Below, one piece after another: positions 11,527 through 22,847 of a stretch of 64,000 bases of DNA. The notes below the pieces were generated by a model. The model worked only from the letters and a program-made list of their open reading frames with translations, had not been told where the DNA came from and did not search any database. The stretch comes from Theocolax elegans. Its lineage: Eukaryota; Arthropoda; Insecta; Hymenoptera; Cerocephalidae. The stretch covers positions 7,109,277 to 7,173,276 of the forward strand of contig CM047430.1 of assembly GCA_026168455.1 (NCBI GenBank), in the 5' to 3' direction. The position numbers and the translations under genes are program-made. Position 1 is the stretch's first letter. Each line of letters begins with the position of its first letter.

Positions 11527-13913
11527 TTAATTTTCTAAATAACAATTTAGAATTTCTCTAGCTAATTTAACATGCAAATCATGAGCCAATGGCTTTGTGA
11601 ATATATCCGCTATTTGCTCCTTTGAAGCTATCCATTTAATTTCAATTAGGTTCCTGTCAACGCATTCTCTAACATAGTGCTCTCTAACCTCTGTCATATG
11701 TCTGAGTTTATTGCTACAACTAACTTTTGTGCTTTGTATGGCAGCCATATTATCACACCATAGAGTCACGGGCGCAAACGAGTTTTCTAACATTAAATAG
11801 ATCGAGCATTGTAGAGATACTATCTCTTGGCACGCTTCACTCATGGCCACATACTCTGCTTGACATGTTGATAGGGAGACGTACGCTTGTTTGTGTGTTC
11901 TCCAGGATATAGTATCACCGAATAACTTTATCACATATCCACAGGTAGTTAGGCTACCTCTACAATCAGCGAAACTAGCATCCGAATAAGCTTGTAAATC
12001 GTTTAGCTTCCCTTCGAACTTTAAACCTAAACTCTTAGTATATTTTAAATATCTACATAATCGTTTTACCATTTTCCATTCATCATCAGTCGGATTTATT
12101 TGATGTCGACTCAATACATTTACCGCGTATGAAATGTCTGGTCTAACTGTGTTAGCTAGGTATAATAAAGTTCCAACTATTTCCCTATATGACGAATTTC
12201 CCTTATTGATAGTTGACTCTAGACTAGCCTTTTCGTCACTTTCTTCTCTATCTCTTCTAGCTTGATTGGCGACTTGATTAGTAACCATAGGAGTTCTTTG
12301 AGGGTGCATTTCACTGTAACCGAATCTTTGTAACATTTTCTCTATATAGTTTTCTAGCTTTAATATCGTTACTTTGTTCTTTCTATCTCGGACCATCTCA
12401 ATACCTAAAAATGTTTTCGGTTTACCTAAATCTGTCATTTCAAATTCTAACTGAAGTTTTGTTTTAATTTCTTCTAGCTTCATCGAGTCATTACTAGCTA
12501 TCAACATGTCATCGACATATATTATTAAGATTAATAATTTATTTTCATTTCTCCAAGTAAACAGACATGGTTCCCTTTCGTGCGATTTTAATCCTAACTT
12601 TATTGCCACCTCTGTAAACTTTTCATTCCATCGTTTGGGACTTATCTTCAGTCCATACAGGGCTTTATTGATTTTACAAACTTTAACTTTTCTATCAATT
12701 TCGGAACATTCTATACCTTCTGGTATCTCCATGTAAATTTCATTATCAATTGTCCCATTTAAAAATGCTGTCTTTACATCTAGCTGACAAACGTTTAAAT
12801 CTAGCTTATTAATAATTGCAAAGGCTGATCTAATAATCTGCAATCGCGAAACAGGTGCATATGTCTCGTTTAGATCATAATTATTCTTATCTTTGAATCC
12901 GCGAATAACTAATCTAGCTTTATATTTACATTCATTCCCTTCTAGCATTTTCCTTTTTAGAACCCATTTAGAGTCAATTATATTTGCTTTGCTTCCATCT
13001 ATCGCATAATTTGGTCGATCTACTAAAGTCCAAACATTATTATTTTTCATCGATTCTAGCTCACTATCAATTGCTCTTTTCCATTCTAACTTATCGTTTA
13101 CTGACATAGCTTCTTTATACGAAGTTGGCTCTTTTCTTATGATAGCTAATAGAGATTGACAATTTTCTAATTCTAACATATTGATATTTGATTCTATCTG
13201 TTGCGTTGTTTCGGTTGCTTTAACCGTTTCTAACTCTCCTTCTAGATTTATAGTTTCGACAATTTTTCTAGGACGACCTCTTTTGCGTTTTACTTCCTCC
13301 GTTTCTAAAATTTCTTTTTCCTTTTCAAATTCTAAAAACCAACTTTCTTTATTTATTTCCTCTGCCGATTTAGCCCAGTCTTTAATACTAGCTTTGTTGT
13401 ACTTATCTCCGAATACCAGTTTTTCACAAAATCTAACATCTCTACTTTCATAGAATTTACCTTCTTCCGGTTTCAAAAGTAAATATCCCGTATTAGTATA
13501 TCCTATCATAACTACTCGTTTTCCTAGCTGATCGAACTTCGTTCCAACCTTTCTTTGTATTTTCATATAAGCTATTGAACCAAATCTTTTAAATCTTTCT
13601 ATATCTATCTTGTAATTGGGGCAGAATTTTTCTAGTGGTAATTCCATATTGTTCGATTTGTGCGGCGTTCTATTATATACGTATACCGCCGTGCCTAAAG
13701 CAAGATCCCACATATTTTCGGGCAATCGCGTATCGTAAATTAAAGTTCTAACTTTCTTTTGAATCGTCTGGTTGAATCTTTCCGCAACACCATTATGTTC
13801 AGGTGTATCCGGAGGGGCTAATTGCAGTTCAGCTCCTAATTTATTTAATATTTCTAGCGTATATCCACCGGTAAATTCTGTTCCTTGATCGCACCTAAGA
13901 TAACATACTTTTT
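11527..13913 (-). pseudogene. Duplicated partial Copia pol (integrase end, RT, RNase H)
   Basis: Identical in order and almost in sequence to the C-terminal 790 or so residues of the complete Copia ORF: the CDQGTEF integrase motif, the integrase Glu region, RT with YVDDMLIAS, and RNase H ending in ADIFTKPL. An open frame continues to 14034, but its first 40 or so residues are translated from non-coding flank (revealed at 13914-14034), where the duplication joined it. It lacks Gag, protease and the integrase N-terminus. Because this frame is a junction product, an 835-codon call would be misleading. Confidence 0.85.
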
Positions 13914-14545
13914 CATAAATGAATATTATTATAAATACTATTGTTGATTTATTGCTGTAAGACATAGCAGGGTTAAAAATTATAAAATAAATTATGTGTA
14001 GTATACATTTCTGAAAAAATGTGTCATTTATCAACAGATACTTGTCGACTCTATTTTGATTTTAGTACTTTCTATTGCAAAAATTTTATAAAAATTGAAA
14101 AAGGTAAAATGTTAATGTTTTAAGCATTCAATATCAATTGCAAAAATGTGATTGAAATTAAATCATTCTGCGAATGTTTACACCATCGCAGAAGGCGTTT
14201 TTTCGATATTTAACGTTTGGATTATGTATTAGATAAGTTTTGTTCGAATAAAAGAAGAAATATAGTAAGCCAAATAATTGCAGGACATATACTTTTCAGG
14301 AATAAATGTATTATTTTTCTACAAATACTTGTCGATTTCATTTCGACATTATATACTTACCAAAGAATCGAACGCATATATATTGGCTTTATAGAAAAAA
14401 ATAGTTTTAGCAGTTTTAATACGAATAGAGAACGATAGAAATCCACTTAAATATAAAATTGTGTTTCATTTTAAATTATTTTAAACCATGTGACAATCAA
14501 ACATTTATCTTACTCAGCGTTGAAAAAAATAATTCTATAAATATT

Positions 14546-14839
14546 TGTTGGAATAAAACAGAAGAGGAAGGGCTTTGCTTTAATGATAAACTCACCGTTT
14601 ATATTATAAAAGAAATAAAACAATTTATTCTATATATATATAATATGTATGTACACTGGGGAAGGCCTTGGTACATCCGACCGTGTCGGGATCCGTGGCT
14701 CGAGTGCAGTAGCGGGAGAAACCGATCTCGCCGCGCCGCCGCTTGCGTCGCTTCCTCCGGGGTCCTCCCCACTCCTCGTTACTCAATTGGTAACGATAGA
14801 GAGAGAAGAGAGAGAGACTATCACGTCTTATTTCCAACA
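14546..14839 (-). repeat. Copia 3' LTR (294 bp)
   Basis: TG...CA ends inside the 8-bp inverted repeat TGTTGGAA/TTCCAACA. The GC-rich centre is flanked by a GA-rich run and an AT-rich segment with a TATATATATA stretch. It differs from the 5' LTR by only a few bases, chiefly the GA-run length and one G/A near the end. Confidence 0.9.
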
Positions 14840-14848
14840 CTCCCTCCC
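14840..14848 (-). promoter_or_regulatory. Polypurine tract
   Basis: On the coding strand GGGAGGGAG abuts the 3' LTR. This is the expected primer site for plus-strand DNA synthesis. Confidence 0.75.
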
Positions 14849-14974
14849 GTGGTTGTCTTGATCTCTTCTAGCTGCAATTTCTAAGTTAAACTTCTAGCTT
14901 CTTATCCAGCTATATCCAGCTCCAACTTATCTGCTCCATCTAGCTTTTATTTTCTGTAACGAAACATCAATCTA

Positions 14975-17900
14975 TTAATTTTCTAAATAACAATTTAGAA
15001 TTTCTCTAGCTAATTTAACATGCAAATCATGAGCCAATGGCTTTGTGAATATATCCGCTATTTGCTCCTTTGAAGCTATCCATTTAATTTCAATTAGGTT
15101 CCTGTCAACGCATTCTCTAACATAGTGCTCTCTAACCTCTGTCATATGTCTGAGTTTATTGCTACAACTAACTTTTGTGCTTTGTATGGCAGCCATATTA
15201 TCACACCATAGAGTCACGGGCGCAAACGAGTTTTCTAACATTAAATAGATCGAGCATTGTAGAGATACTATCTCTTGGCACGCTTCACTCATGGCCACAT
15301 ACTCTGCTTGACATGTTGATAGGGAGACGTACGCTTGTTTGTGTGTTCTCCAGGATATAGTATCACCGAATAACTTTATCACATATCCACAGGTAGTTAG
15401 GCTACCTCTACAATCAGCGAAACTAGCATCCGAATAAGCTTGTAAATCGTTTAGCTTCCCTTCGAACTTTAAACCTAAACTCTTAGTATATTTTAAATAT
15501 CTACATAATCGTTTTACCATTTTCCATTCATCATCAGTCGGATTTATTTGATGTCGACTCAATACATTTACCGCGTATGAAATGTCTGGTCTAACTGTGT
15601 TAGCTAGGTATAATAAAGTTCCAACTATTTCCCTATATGACGAATTTCCCTTATTGATAGTTGACTCTAGACTAGCCTTTTCGTCACTTTCTTCTCTATC
15701 TCTTCTAGCTTGATTGGCGACTTGATTAGTAACCATAGGAGTTCTTTGAGGGTGCATTTCACTGTAACCGAATCTTTGTAACATTTTCTCTATATAGTTT
15801 TCTAGCTTTAATATCGTTACTTTGTTCTTTCTATCTCGGACTATCTCAATACCTAAAAATGTTTTCGGTTTACCTAAATCTGTCATTTCAAATTCTAACT
15901 GAAGTTTTGTTTTAATTTCTTCTAGCTTCATCGAGTCATTACTAGCTATCAACATGTCATCGACATATATTATTAAGATTAATAATTTATTTTCATTTCT
16001 CCAAGTAAACAGACATGGTTCCCTTTCGTGCGATTTTAATCCTAACTTTATTGCCACCTCTGTAAACTTTTCATTCCATCGTTTGGGACTTATCTTCAGT
16101 CCATACAGGGCTTTATTGATTTTACAAACTTTAACTTTTCTATCAATTTCGGAACATTCTATACCTTCTGGTATCTCCATGTAAATTTCATTATCAATTG
16201 TCCCATTTAAAAATGCTGTCTTTACATCTAGCTGACAAACGTTTAAATCTAGCTTATTAATAATTGCAAAGGCTGATCTAATAATCTGCAATCGCGAAAC
16301 AGGTGCATATGTCTCGTTTAGATCATAATTATTCTTATCTTTGAATCCGCGAATAACTAATCTAGCTTTATATTTACATTCATTCCCTTCTAGCATTTTC
16401 CTTTTTAGAACCCATTTAGAGTCAATTATATTTGCTTTGCTTCCATCTATCGCATAATTTGGTCGATCTACTAAAGTCCAAACATTATTATTTTTCATCG
16501 ATTCTAGCTCACTATCAATTGCTCTTTTCCATTCTAACTTATCGTTTACTGACATAGCTTCTTTATACGAAGTTGGCTCTTTTCTTATGATAGCTAATAG
16601 AGATTGACAATTTTCTAATTCTAACATATTGATATTTGATTCTATCTGTTGCGTTGTTTCGGTTGCTTTAACCGTTTCTAACTCTCCTTCTAGATTTATA
16701 GTTTCGACAATTTTTCTAGGACGACCTCTTTTGCGTTTTACTTCCTCCGTTTCTAAAATTTCTTTTTCCTTTTCAAATTCTAAAAACCAACTTTCTTTAT
16801 TTATTTCCTCTGCCGATTTAGCCCAGTCTTTAATACTAGCTTTGTTGTACTTATCTCCGAATACCAGTTTTTCACAAAATCTAACATCTCTACTTTCATA
16901 GAATTTACCTTCTTCCGGTTTCAAAAGTAAATATCCCGTATTAGTATATCCTATCATAACTACTCGTTTTCCTAGCTGATCGAACTTCGTTCCAACCTTT
17001 CTTTGTATTTTCATATAAGCTATTGAACCAAATCTTTTAAATCTTTCTATATCTATCTTGTAATTGGGGCAGAATTTTTCTAGTGGTAATTCCATATTGT
17101 TCGATTTGTGCGGCGTTCTATTATATACGTATACCGCCGTGCCTAAAGCAAGATCCCACATATTTTCGGGCAATCGCGTATCGTAAATTAAAGTTCTAAC
17201 TTTCTTTTGAATCGTCTGGTTGAATCTTTCCGCAACACCATTATGTTCAGGTGTATCCGGAGGGGCTAATTGCAGTTCAGCTCCTAATTTATTTAATATT
17301 TCTAGCGTATATCCACCGGTAAATTCTGTTCCTTGATCGCACCTAAGATAACATACTTTTTCATCCGAGCCCAAGATATTTCTAGCGCTTCTAACAAATG
17401 ATTCTAAGCAGTTTCCTGTCTCACTTTTATTTTTCATCGGATATGCCATCGCTAATCTAGCATAATCATCAATAAATACGGATATGAACCGATATCCCTT
17501 TGGATGAGTAGCTGGACTGATTGGACCCATTGTATCAGCATGTATAATTTGTAACGGTCTGGTTGCTCTTTGTCTTTGACTATTAAATGGCAATTTATTA
17601 AACTTCGAGACGATACAAACTTCACAATCTTGTATTGATTTATCGAACTTTACATTACTTAAATCTTTCTGATTTGGAAACCGTTTCTGAAATGATTTTA
17701 GATATTCTAGCGATGCGTGACCAAGTCTAATATGCCATAAAATAGCTTTGTTTTCTGAAATTGTATCTAAACTACAATCTAACTTTGTTGTTTCGTCAGT
17801 TAATAGATTATTATCTATTTGGTTGATCTTTCTATCGTATATAGTATTCTCAAAGTTTGAAGACTGTGACTGAGGAGTTTCACGATCTATGTCTAGCGTA

Positions 17901-20250
17901 TCTACTCTTCCGCTTTCCTCATCGTCAACATTGGCATTTTCTTTTTCTAGCTTTCTTTTATTGCCTTGGCTTCTCGTTGTTATGTAAGCGATGACTTTAC
18001 TATCCTTTTCTGGCTGGTTTAATTTCTTAATTTTCGATCTATCTATTTCTAACTCAATTATCCAATAAGGTTTTTCATAAATTCCTGTAATGAACGACTC
18101 TTTTGTAAATGGATCAAATATGTTGATCTTTTCGTTATCTAGATATATGCCTAGACCCTGATCGACAAGTTTCCTCAAAGAAAGAAGATTTTCGGATAGC
18201 TGTTCGGCGCAAATCACATTTTCTAACTCTAGCGTTCTATCTTGTGAGGTTATACCACTAACTTGACCTACTCCCTCCGATTTTATAATCGCGTAATCAT
18301 TTTTGTTAGCACATTTAATATCAATCTTTTTATTATTATCTAGCTTCTTAAAAATCAATTTTGTATTTGACATATGTTCTGTGGCACCGGAATCGGCCAG
18401 GAATTTAACTAATATATTATTTTGTGGAATCTCGTTCTCTTCAGGAGTCGAATAATGCAAACTACTATTAGTTGTTAAAAGACCATTGCACTCACCGGGA
18501 TTACTTTGATTTTTGTTTACTGGTGCTCTTTCTGTAGCTTTTCCTCTGCCTCTCGTTAACCCACGGTTGATTCTAGCATTCCCTTTATCCTGACCCTTAC
18601 CTCTAGCCAAATCTAATCTAGGTCGTTTCTTTGTTATTTGTTCGAGTCCGGGGCTTTGTCTTTTATTCGTTAAAAATCTAGCTCCTCGAATTAACCCTCG
18701 TTTAGTACACAACTGTCTAACATACCTTGGTCTAGCTTGGATACCCATCTCTTCTAGCTGTCTGTCCGAGTATGGGCAGGTCGTGCTAACGTGTCCTTCG
18801 TATCGACGACATCTGTAGCACATTCTGTCGTCTCTCGTGCAATCTCTAGCTGCATGTCCTTTATTGCCACACACGTAGCATGCCTCCTTTTGACTGCTCG
18901 TAGCATGTTGAGCAGTTGCCGATTTCGAACTTTCTCCTCTAGCTGCTTCCTGTTCAACAATATAGGTTTTTAATTGTTCGACCGAAAGGGGTCGCTGATG
19001 CGTATTTTTATTGAAAAATTCAGCATCTCTAACTTTGGGTACGTTTGTTACTATTGCATCGTAAAATGCATCTCTAATTTCCGTTTCCGTTAAATTTGGT
19101 ACATTTGTCAAATTATTGTACTGTCTAACTATTTTGTCGAACTTATCCCAAAATGCCGAAGCAGTTTCTTTATTAGGTTGATATCTTAAATTATGTAATT
19201 GTTTTCTCAAATACCCGGATGTCACATTGGATTCACTAGCTTTAAGACTTTTAATTTTATCTAACAATTCAACTGGGTTATGAATGTGCGCGAGTTTTGA
19301 ATGATACGATTGGTCAATTCTGTTTATAATTATGTCTCTAACTCTGAACTTTTCTTTTTCCAACGTATTGTCATCTATCCCGTCTCTAGCTTTTTGTCGA
19401 GGATCTATAACGTAAAGCAAATCACAAACGCGCAGTTCGGACGTCAGATAGTCCAAGAACTGTTCTAAACTTGAACCATTTGTTAATTTGTACTCGCGCC
19501 TAATTGTCGTATCTTTATTTACAATTTCGATCTGAATCTTTTCTTTTAAGTTACTTGATCTACTTTCTAGCATATTATTTCTAATTAGTTTGTCAAATTC
19601 TTTTCTAACTGTTTCAGAGACTAATAATTTGTCTACCTTTTCTCTAGTTGGTTCGATTTCTTCAAATTCCTCCCATTTTGCCCATTTTCCTTCTAGCGTA
19701 CCAATTCTATCATATATGTGACTTATCCTAGTCACTATGTCGCCGTGGTACATCTTTTGGTCCTTCAAACCAAGTTCATATAGAGTCGGGACTCTATCTT
19801 CCAGCGACGCCACTCTAGCTGTTAATTTTTCTAGCATTCCGGTCAAATCTGAAAAATTACAATCTTTATTTATTCCAATTTTATTAACTAAATTTCCCTT
19901 ATCGGCTGTGTAACATTCTAACTGAGAATTCTCAAGGAGACTTCTCTCTTTCTTGAACCTACTCAGATTATAAACGCACGAGTCTATTCGTTTTATCATT
20001 GGGGTTGAGTTACCTTTCATTTTCGTTTCTAACTTATCTAGCTTATCCCCAGACTCGAGCTCAGGTTCCTTTTCTAGCTCAAAATCTAGCTGTGGGTCAG
20101 GATCATTTTTCCCGTCCCTTTCTAGCTCCAGATCATCCTCCTGCTGGCTCAGAGGAGATTGGTTGGCGTCACTCGCCTCTAGCAGCAGCCGTTTCCTTTC
20201 TAACTCTTCACTGACGACACGAATGATCTCGTCACTCAATTGCTCTCGTC
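14975..20250 (-). CDS. Copia Gag-protease-integrase-RT-RNase H polyprotein (main exon)
   Basis: A 1,754-codon open frame, counted here from a TTG at 20239. Gag carries the knuckle [14 protein letters not shown] near residue 453 and a second, irregular one (C-x2-C-x5-H-x4-C) near 473. The protease has ADSGATEHM near 612. Integrase has the HHCC zinc site near 834-880 and DD35E: Asp near 898, the Asp of CDQGTEF near 968, and Glu 36 residues later. RT has YVDDMLIAS near 1426. RNase H has YSDASFAD near 1600 and ends with [10 protein letters not shown] before RT is the Copia order. No ATG opens this exon: the frame runs upstream to a splice acceptor at 20251 (TTTTCACAG), and the first internal Met is about 70 residues in. 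A spliced start is therefore likely. All catalytic motifs are intact. Confidence 0.92.
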
Positions 20251-20544
20251 CTGTGAAAATACAATGGGAAATTTAGATAGTTGTCCAAAATTTGACCGAA
20301 CACAAGCCAAACATGAACAACAAGCGAATGCAGAAGCACTGGAACACACAGATTTTCCACATTCACTTAATATCATGAACAGACTGCATAAGAACACATT
20401 ATACAGAAAATCCATGAGCCAGCTTTAATCTGAGATTTTTGCATGCTTCAAGGTATAATACCTACATATATATATGATTTTTAATTTCGTATCTAACTAC
20501 TATCTAATTACTCTTACCACTCTAGCTTAAAAATGCATGTTTAC
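20251..20544 (-). other. Putative intron in the Copia leader
   Basis: GT (20544) to AG (20251) on the minus strand, with a pyrimidine-rich acceptor. Unspliced reading from the main exon meets a stop within about 20 codons and has no ATG, which supports removal of this segment. Confidence 0.55.
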
Positions 20545-20688
20545 CAACTGTATAACGTTTTCCGCCAGACATGGTGAAGACCACTCCTTCCTCCTGGATG
20601 TCGAAAACATATGTTTCGTCCGGGTGGTTCTTCGCCAATTGAAGCTCTAAGTCTTGCGTGAGCAAGAACAGCTTCAAGGTCCGTTGGT
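20545..20688 (-). CDS. Probable upstream coding exon of the Copia gag
   Basis: A 144-bp stretch, open in one frame, bounded by an acceptor (TGTATAG, ending at 20689) and a donor (GTAAAC, starting at 20544). Joining it to 20250 keeps the reading frame exactly: one base from this exon and two from the next form a Gly codon. The translation looks like real protein, with TLKLFLLTQDLELQLAKNHP early on. An ATG in a good context (ACCATGT) lies at 20572-20570, about 15 codons before the junction. The part upstream of that ATG is also protein-like, so a further 5' exon may exist; a phase-compatible donor occurs at 20958 (GTACGT), but its frame lacks an ATG. The splicing is inferred from sequence, not shown. 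Confidence 0.6.
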
Positions 20689-21774
20689 CTATACATCAAA
20701 ACCATGTTAAATCCAACTTAAAATATTCAATCATTTCATATATCTAACTTCAATATATTTTCTAACTTGATTCTAATTTTCAAAACTGTACAGTATGTCT
20801 AGCTTGTATAGTCATTTATTGACTTTCTCGTAATGCGCATTGTCAAACTTTCAATTTCGAAGCATTTATCCGCATCAAACGATGTGCGGGTCTCGCATGT
20901 GCATTATTAGTTCTAACTAATTTCATGCGCGTCCATTTCACTCGGTCGCGCCACGTACCAACTGCAAATATCAAGCGGTGTGAATGTCGATCGATCGATA
21001 GTTCGCGCGCGCCGGTCGAACGAGCATGCTCTCCAGTCGCGAGTTTCCCCCACTCCGCGCGGTCGAGCAACACGGCGAGAAACGGCGCGCTTCCCTGGCG
21101 CTCCCGCGCAAACCCGGCGTTCCCGCGCAAACCCGGCGTTCCCGCTCAGGCCCGGCGGCCATCTTGGCTTCCTTGCGTCTACCGATTTCTCGGAATCGTC
21201 TAATCAAAAACCAATTTCGTGCACTTTTTGCGAAAACCCGGCACTCGAACGACACGTAAACGCTCAAAATTTTAAACTAGCTTCAAACTTACATAACTCT
21301 GGATCGAGCATTTTCAATTGAATTTAATCTCAAACTAACAGATTTAATTTCAAACTAACTGAATTTAATTTCAAACTAACTGAATTTAATTTCAAACTAA
21401 CTGAATTTAACATGTAACTAGCCCGCACTTTCGCTCGCTGAGTCACATACCTCTAGCATTTGCCGATTTGCGGAGGTCTCCTATCTCGTCCGCCATCTTT
21501 CTTTCTAGCTGCTGTAGATTCCTCTACCTGATCCCGGTCGATCCTCTAGCTTTCTTTCTCCTAGCTAAATTTCCTTTGTGGTGGTTGACTGGGTGACCGT
21601 AGCTCTGTCTGATCTCCCTTTCTAGCTTCTTTCTAGCACAACACCAACAAAACTTTACACCACACTTTTCTCACAAACACTCGCGATCGCGAAGAAGGGA
21701 CTTCTAACAAAATAACAAAGCCAAACTATTCCTCTCAAACCTGCGCGCAGTGGAAGCGTGCTGGGCCCATAACC
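20689..21774 (-). other. Copia 5' leader: GC-rich block and 21-bp tandem repeat
   Basis: Holds a GC-rich block (20930-21200) with two copies of TTCCCGCGCAAACCCGGCG, and four to five copies of a 21-bp unit GAATTTAATTTCAAACTAACT at 21320-21411. On the minus strand an ATG in a strong context (AAGATGG, near 21163) opens a 63-codon frame that stops before the candidate donor at 20958. The GC content contrasts sharply with the rest of the element; a host-derived segment is possible but unproven. Confidence 0.5.
21756..21774 (-). promoter_or_regulatory. Primer binding site, initiator Met-tRNA internal type
   Basis: Directly after the 5' LTR the minus strand reads GGTTATGGGCCCAGCACGC. GGTTATGGGCCCAG is complementary to the anticodon stem-loop of eukaryotic initiator methionine tRNA (CTGGGCCCATAACC). 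Drosophila copia uses this same half-tRNA priming mode. Confidence 0.88.
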
Positions 21775-22067
21775 TGTTGGAATAAAACAGGAGAGGAAGG
21801 GCTTTGCTTTAATGATAAACTCACCGTTTATATTATAAAAGAAATAAAACAATTTATTCTATATATATATAATATGTATGTACACTGGGGAAGGCCTTGG
21901 TACATCCGACCGTGTCGGGATCCGTGGCTCGAGTGCAGTAGCGGGAGAAACCGATCTCGCCGCGCCGCCGCTTGCGTCGCTTCCTCCGGGGTCCTCCCCA
22001 CTCCTCGTTACTCAATTGGTAACGATAGAGAGAGAAAGAGAGAGACTATCACGTCTTATTTCCAACA
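21775..22067 (-). repeat. Copia 5' LTR (293 bp)
   Basis: Same ends as the 3' LTR. On the element strand it carries a TATA-like ATTATATATATATAGAA (about 21855-21872) and, further on, AT-rich sequence with AATAAA-like hexamers, suiting promoter and poly(A) functions. Confidence 0.9.
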
Positions 22068-22847
22068 ATATCAAATTTACTAAATTTCTAAATAAACTAT
22101 ACATTTGCCAAAGAACTGACGCATTGGTTGTATTGAAATGTTAAAGGAGGTATTCAATAAGTATAAGTAAAGAGAACAATAACTTACGAACATAATAAAC
22201 ATGGTTTTTATAAATTATTTAAGTAAATGTATAATTATAAAAATTTCATTTCACCTCACCTTGAAATAAAAAAAATCATACACCTATTACAGTTCATATA
22301 TTATTAAATTGTTTATTAAGTAAATTAAGTAATTATTAAATTGTGTCCCGGATAATTTTACACAGAAAAATAATTAAAGTTATGATTTTACCGAATTCGA
22401 TTTTTGTAAAGGGAATAATGAACTTGGTAAATTTTACTTAGCTTTTACTGACGAGAATCGTGGTAGAGCGAGGCAGGTCTTAGCAGTTCCTATGAAGGGT
22501 GTATCGGGTGAAATCGTAGGGCAGCAGCTGTCACCAGGAGAAGATTTCGGTTTTCTCCAAACTAAATTCAGGACAACGGAGATGTGTGAGAATGAACCCA
22601 AGGCCAGGACGACGACGACGGGAAGACTGACTTCGAGAACGAGCGCAAAAGTTTGTGAACACAGGATCGTGGATAGAAATTCGGGATAAAGTCAATAACG
22701 AAATTACAGATTTATGTTATACTCTCTATTTATTCAAAATAACTAAAATATATTTCACAATATGAACAGTTTACAGAAAATATGCACGAGTTTAAAATAA
22801 TAAAATTTAATGTCAGAACTGGTATACTGGTACAGAAATTACACTTA
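22068..22847. other. Non-coding flank with a GC-richer unassigned block
   Basis: 22105-22185 resembles a dispersed repeat also seen at 10912-10993, 14352-14440 and 23872-23955 (shared phrases CCAAAGAA and ATAGAGAAC). A GC-richer patch at 22440-22685 has a short open frame of low complexity (a GAC run) and no recognisable product. Confidence 0.4.

Larger units (their letters stand above)
10461..13913. repeat. 3.45-kb tandem duplication, unit 1
   Basis: Holds part of the inverted-repeat arm, the flank left of the Copia insertion, one LTR (11099-11391) and the pol 3' half. It matches 13914-17361 at over 99% by eye. Differences include a GA-run length change in the LTR and a Met/Ile change in RT. 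The junction at 13914 lies in the integrase coding region, next to TTTTTCAT, with TTTTGCAT at the other breakpoint. A microhomology-mediated or assembly-made junction would fit. Confidence 0.85.
13914..17361. repeat. 3.45-kb tandem duplication, unit 2
   Basis: Second unit; at 17362 it continues into the rest of the Copia ORF. It comprises flank, the 3' LTR and pol 3' half of the full element. Confidence 0.85.
14546..22067 (-). mobile_element. Near-complete Ty1/copia LTR retrotransposon
   Basis: About 7.5 kb on the minus strand. LTRs lie at 14546-14839 (3') and 21775-22067 (5'). The primer binding site directly follows the 5' LTR, a polypurine tract directly precedes the 3' LTR, and one long Gag-PR-IN-RT-RH frame lies between. 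Flanking pentamers are ATATT (left) and ATATC (right), a 4-of-5 match to a target site duplication. The near-identical LTRs and the open frame indicate a recent insertion. The leader between the 5' LTR and the long frame is unusually long (about 1.5 kb) and seems to contain exons and an intron. Confidence 0.9.

Noticed and set aside
13914..14034. N-terminal 40 residues of the 835-codon Copia ORF as a novel domain
   Set aside because: They translate the non-coding flank that is also present at 10461-10585; the frame is a product of the tandem-duplication junction.
20240..20428. 62-codon plus ORF near the gag start
   Set aside because: Antisense to the putative gag intron; no domain or support.
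21026..21259. Plus-strand ORFs in the Copia leader
   Set aside because: They lie antisense to the element in a GC-rich block and have no recognisable product.
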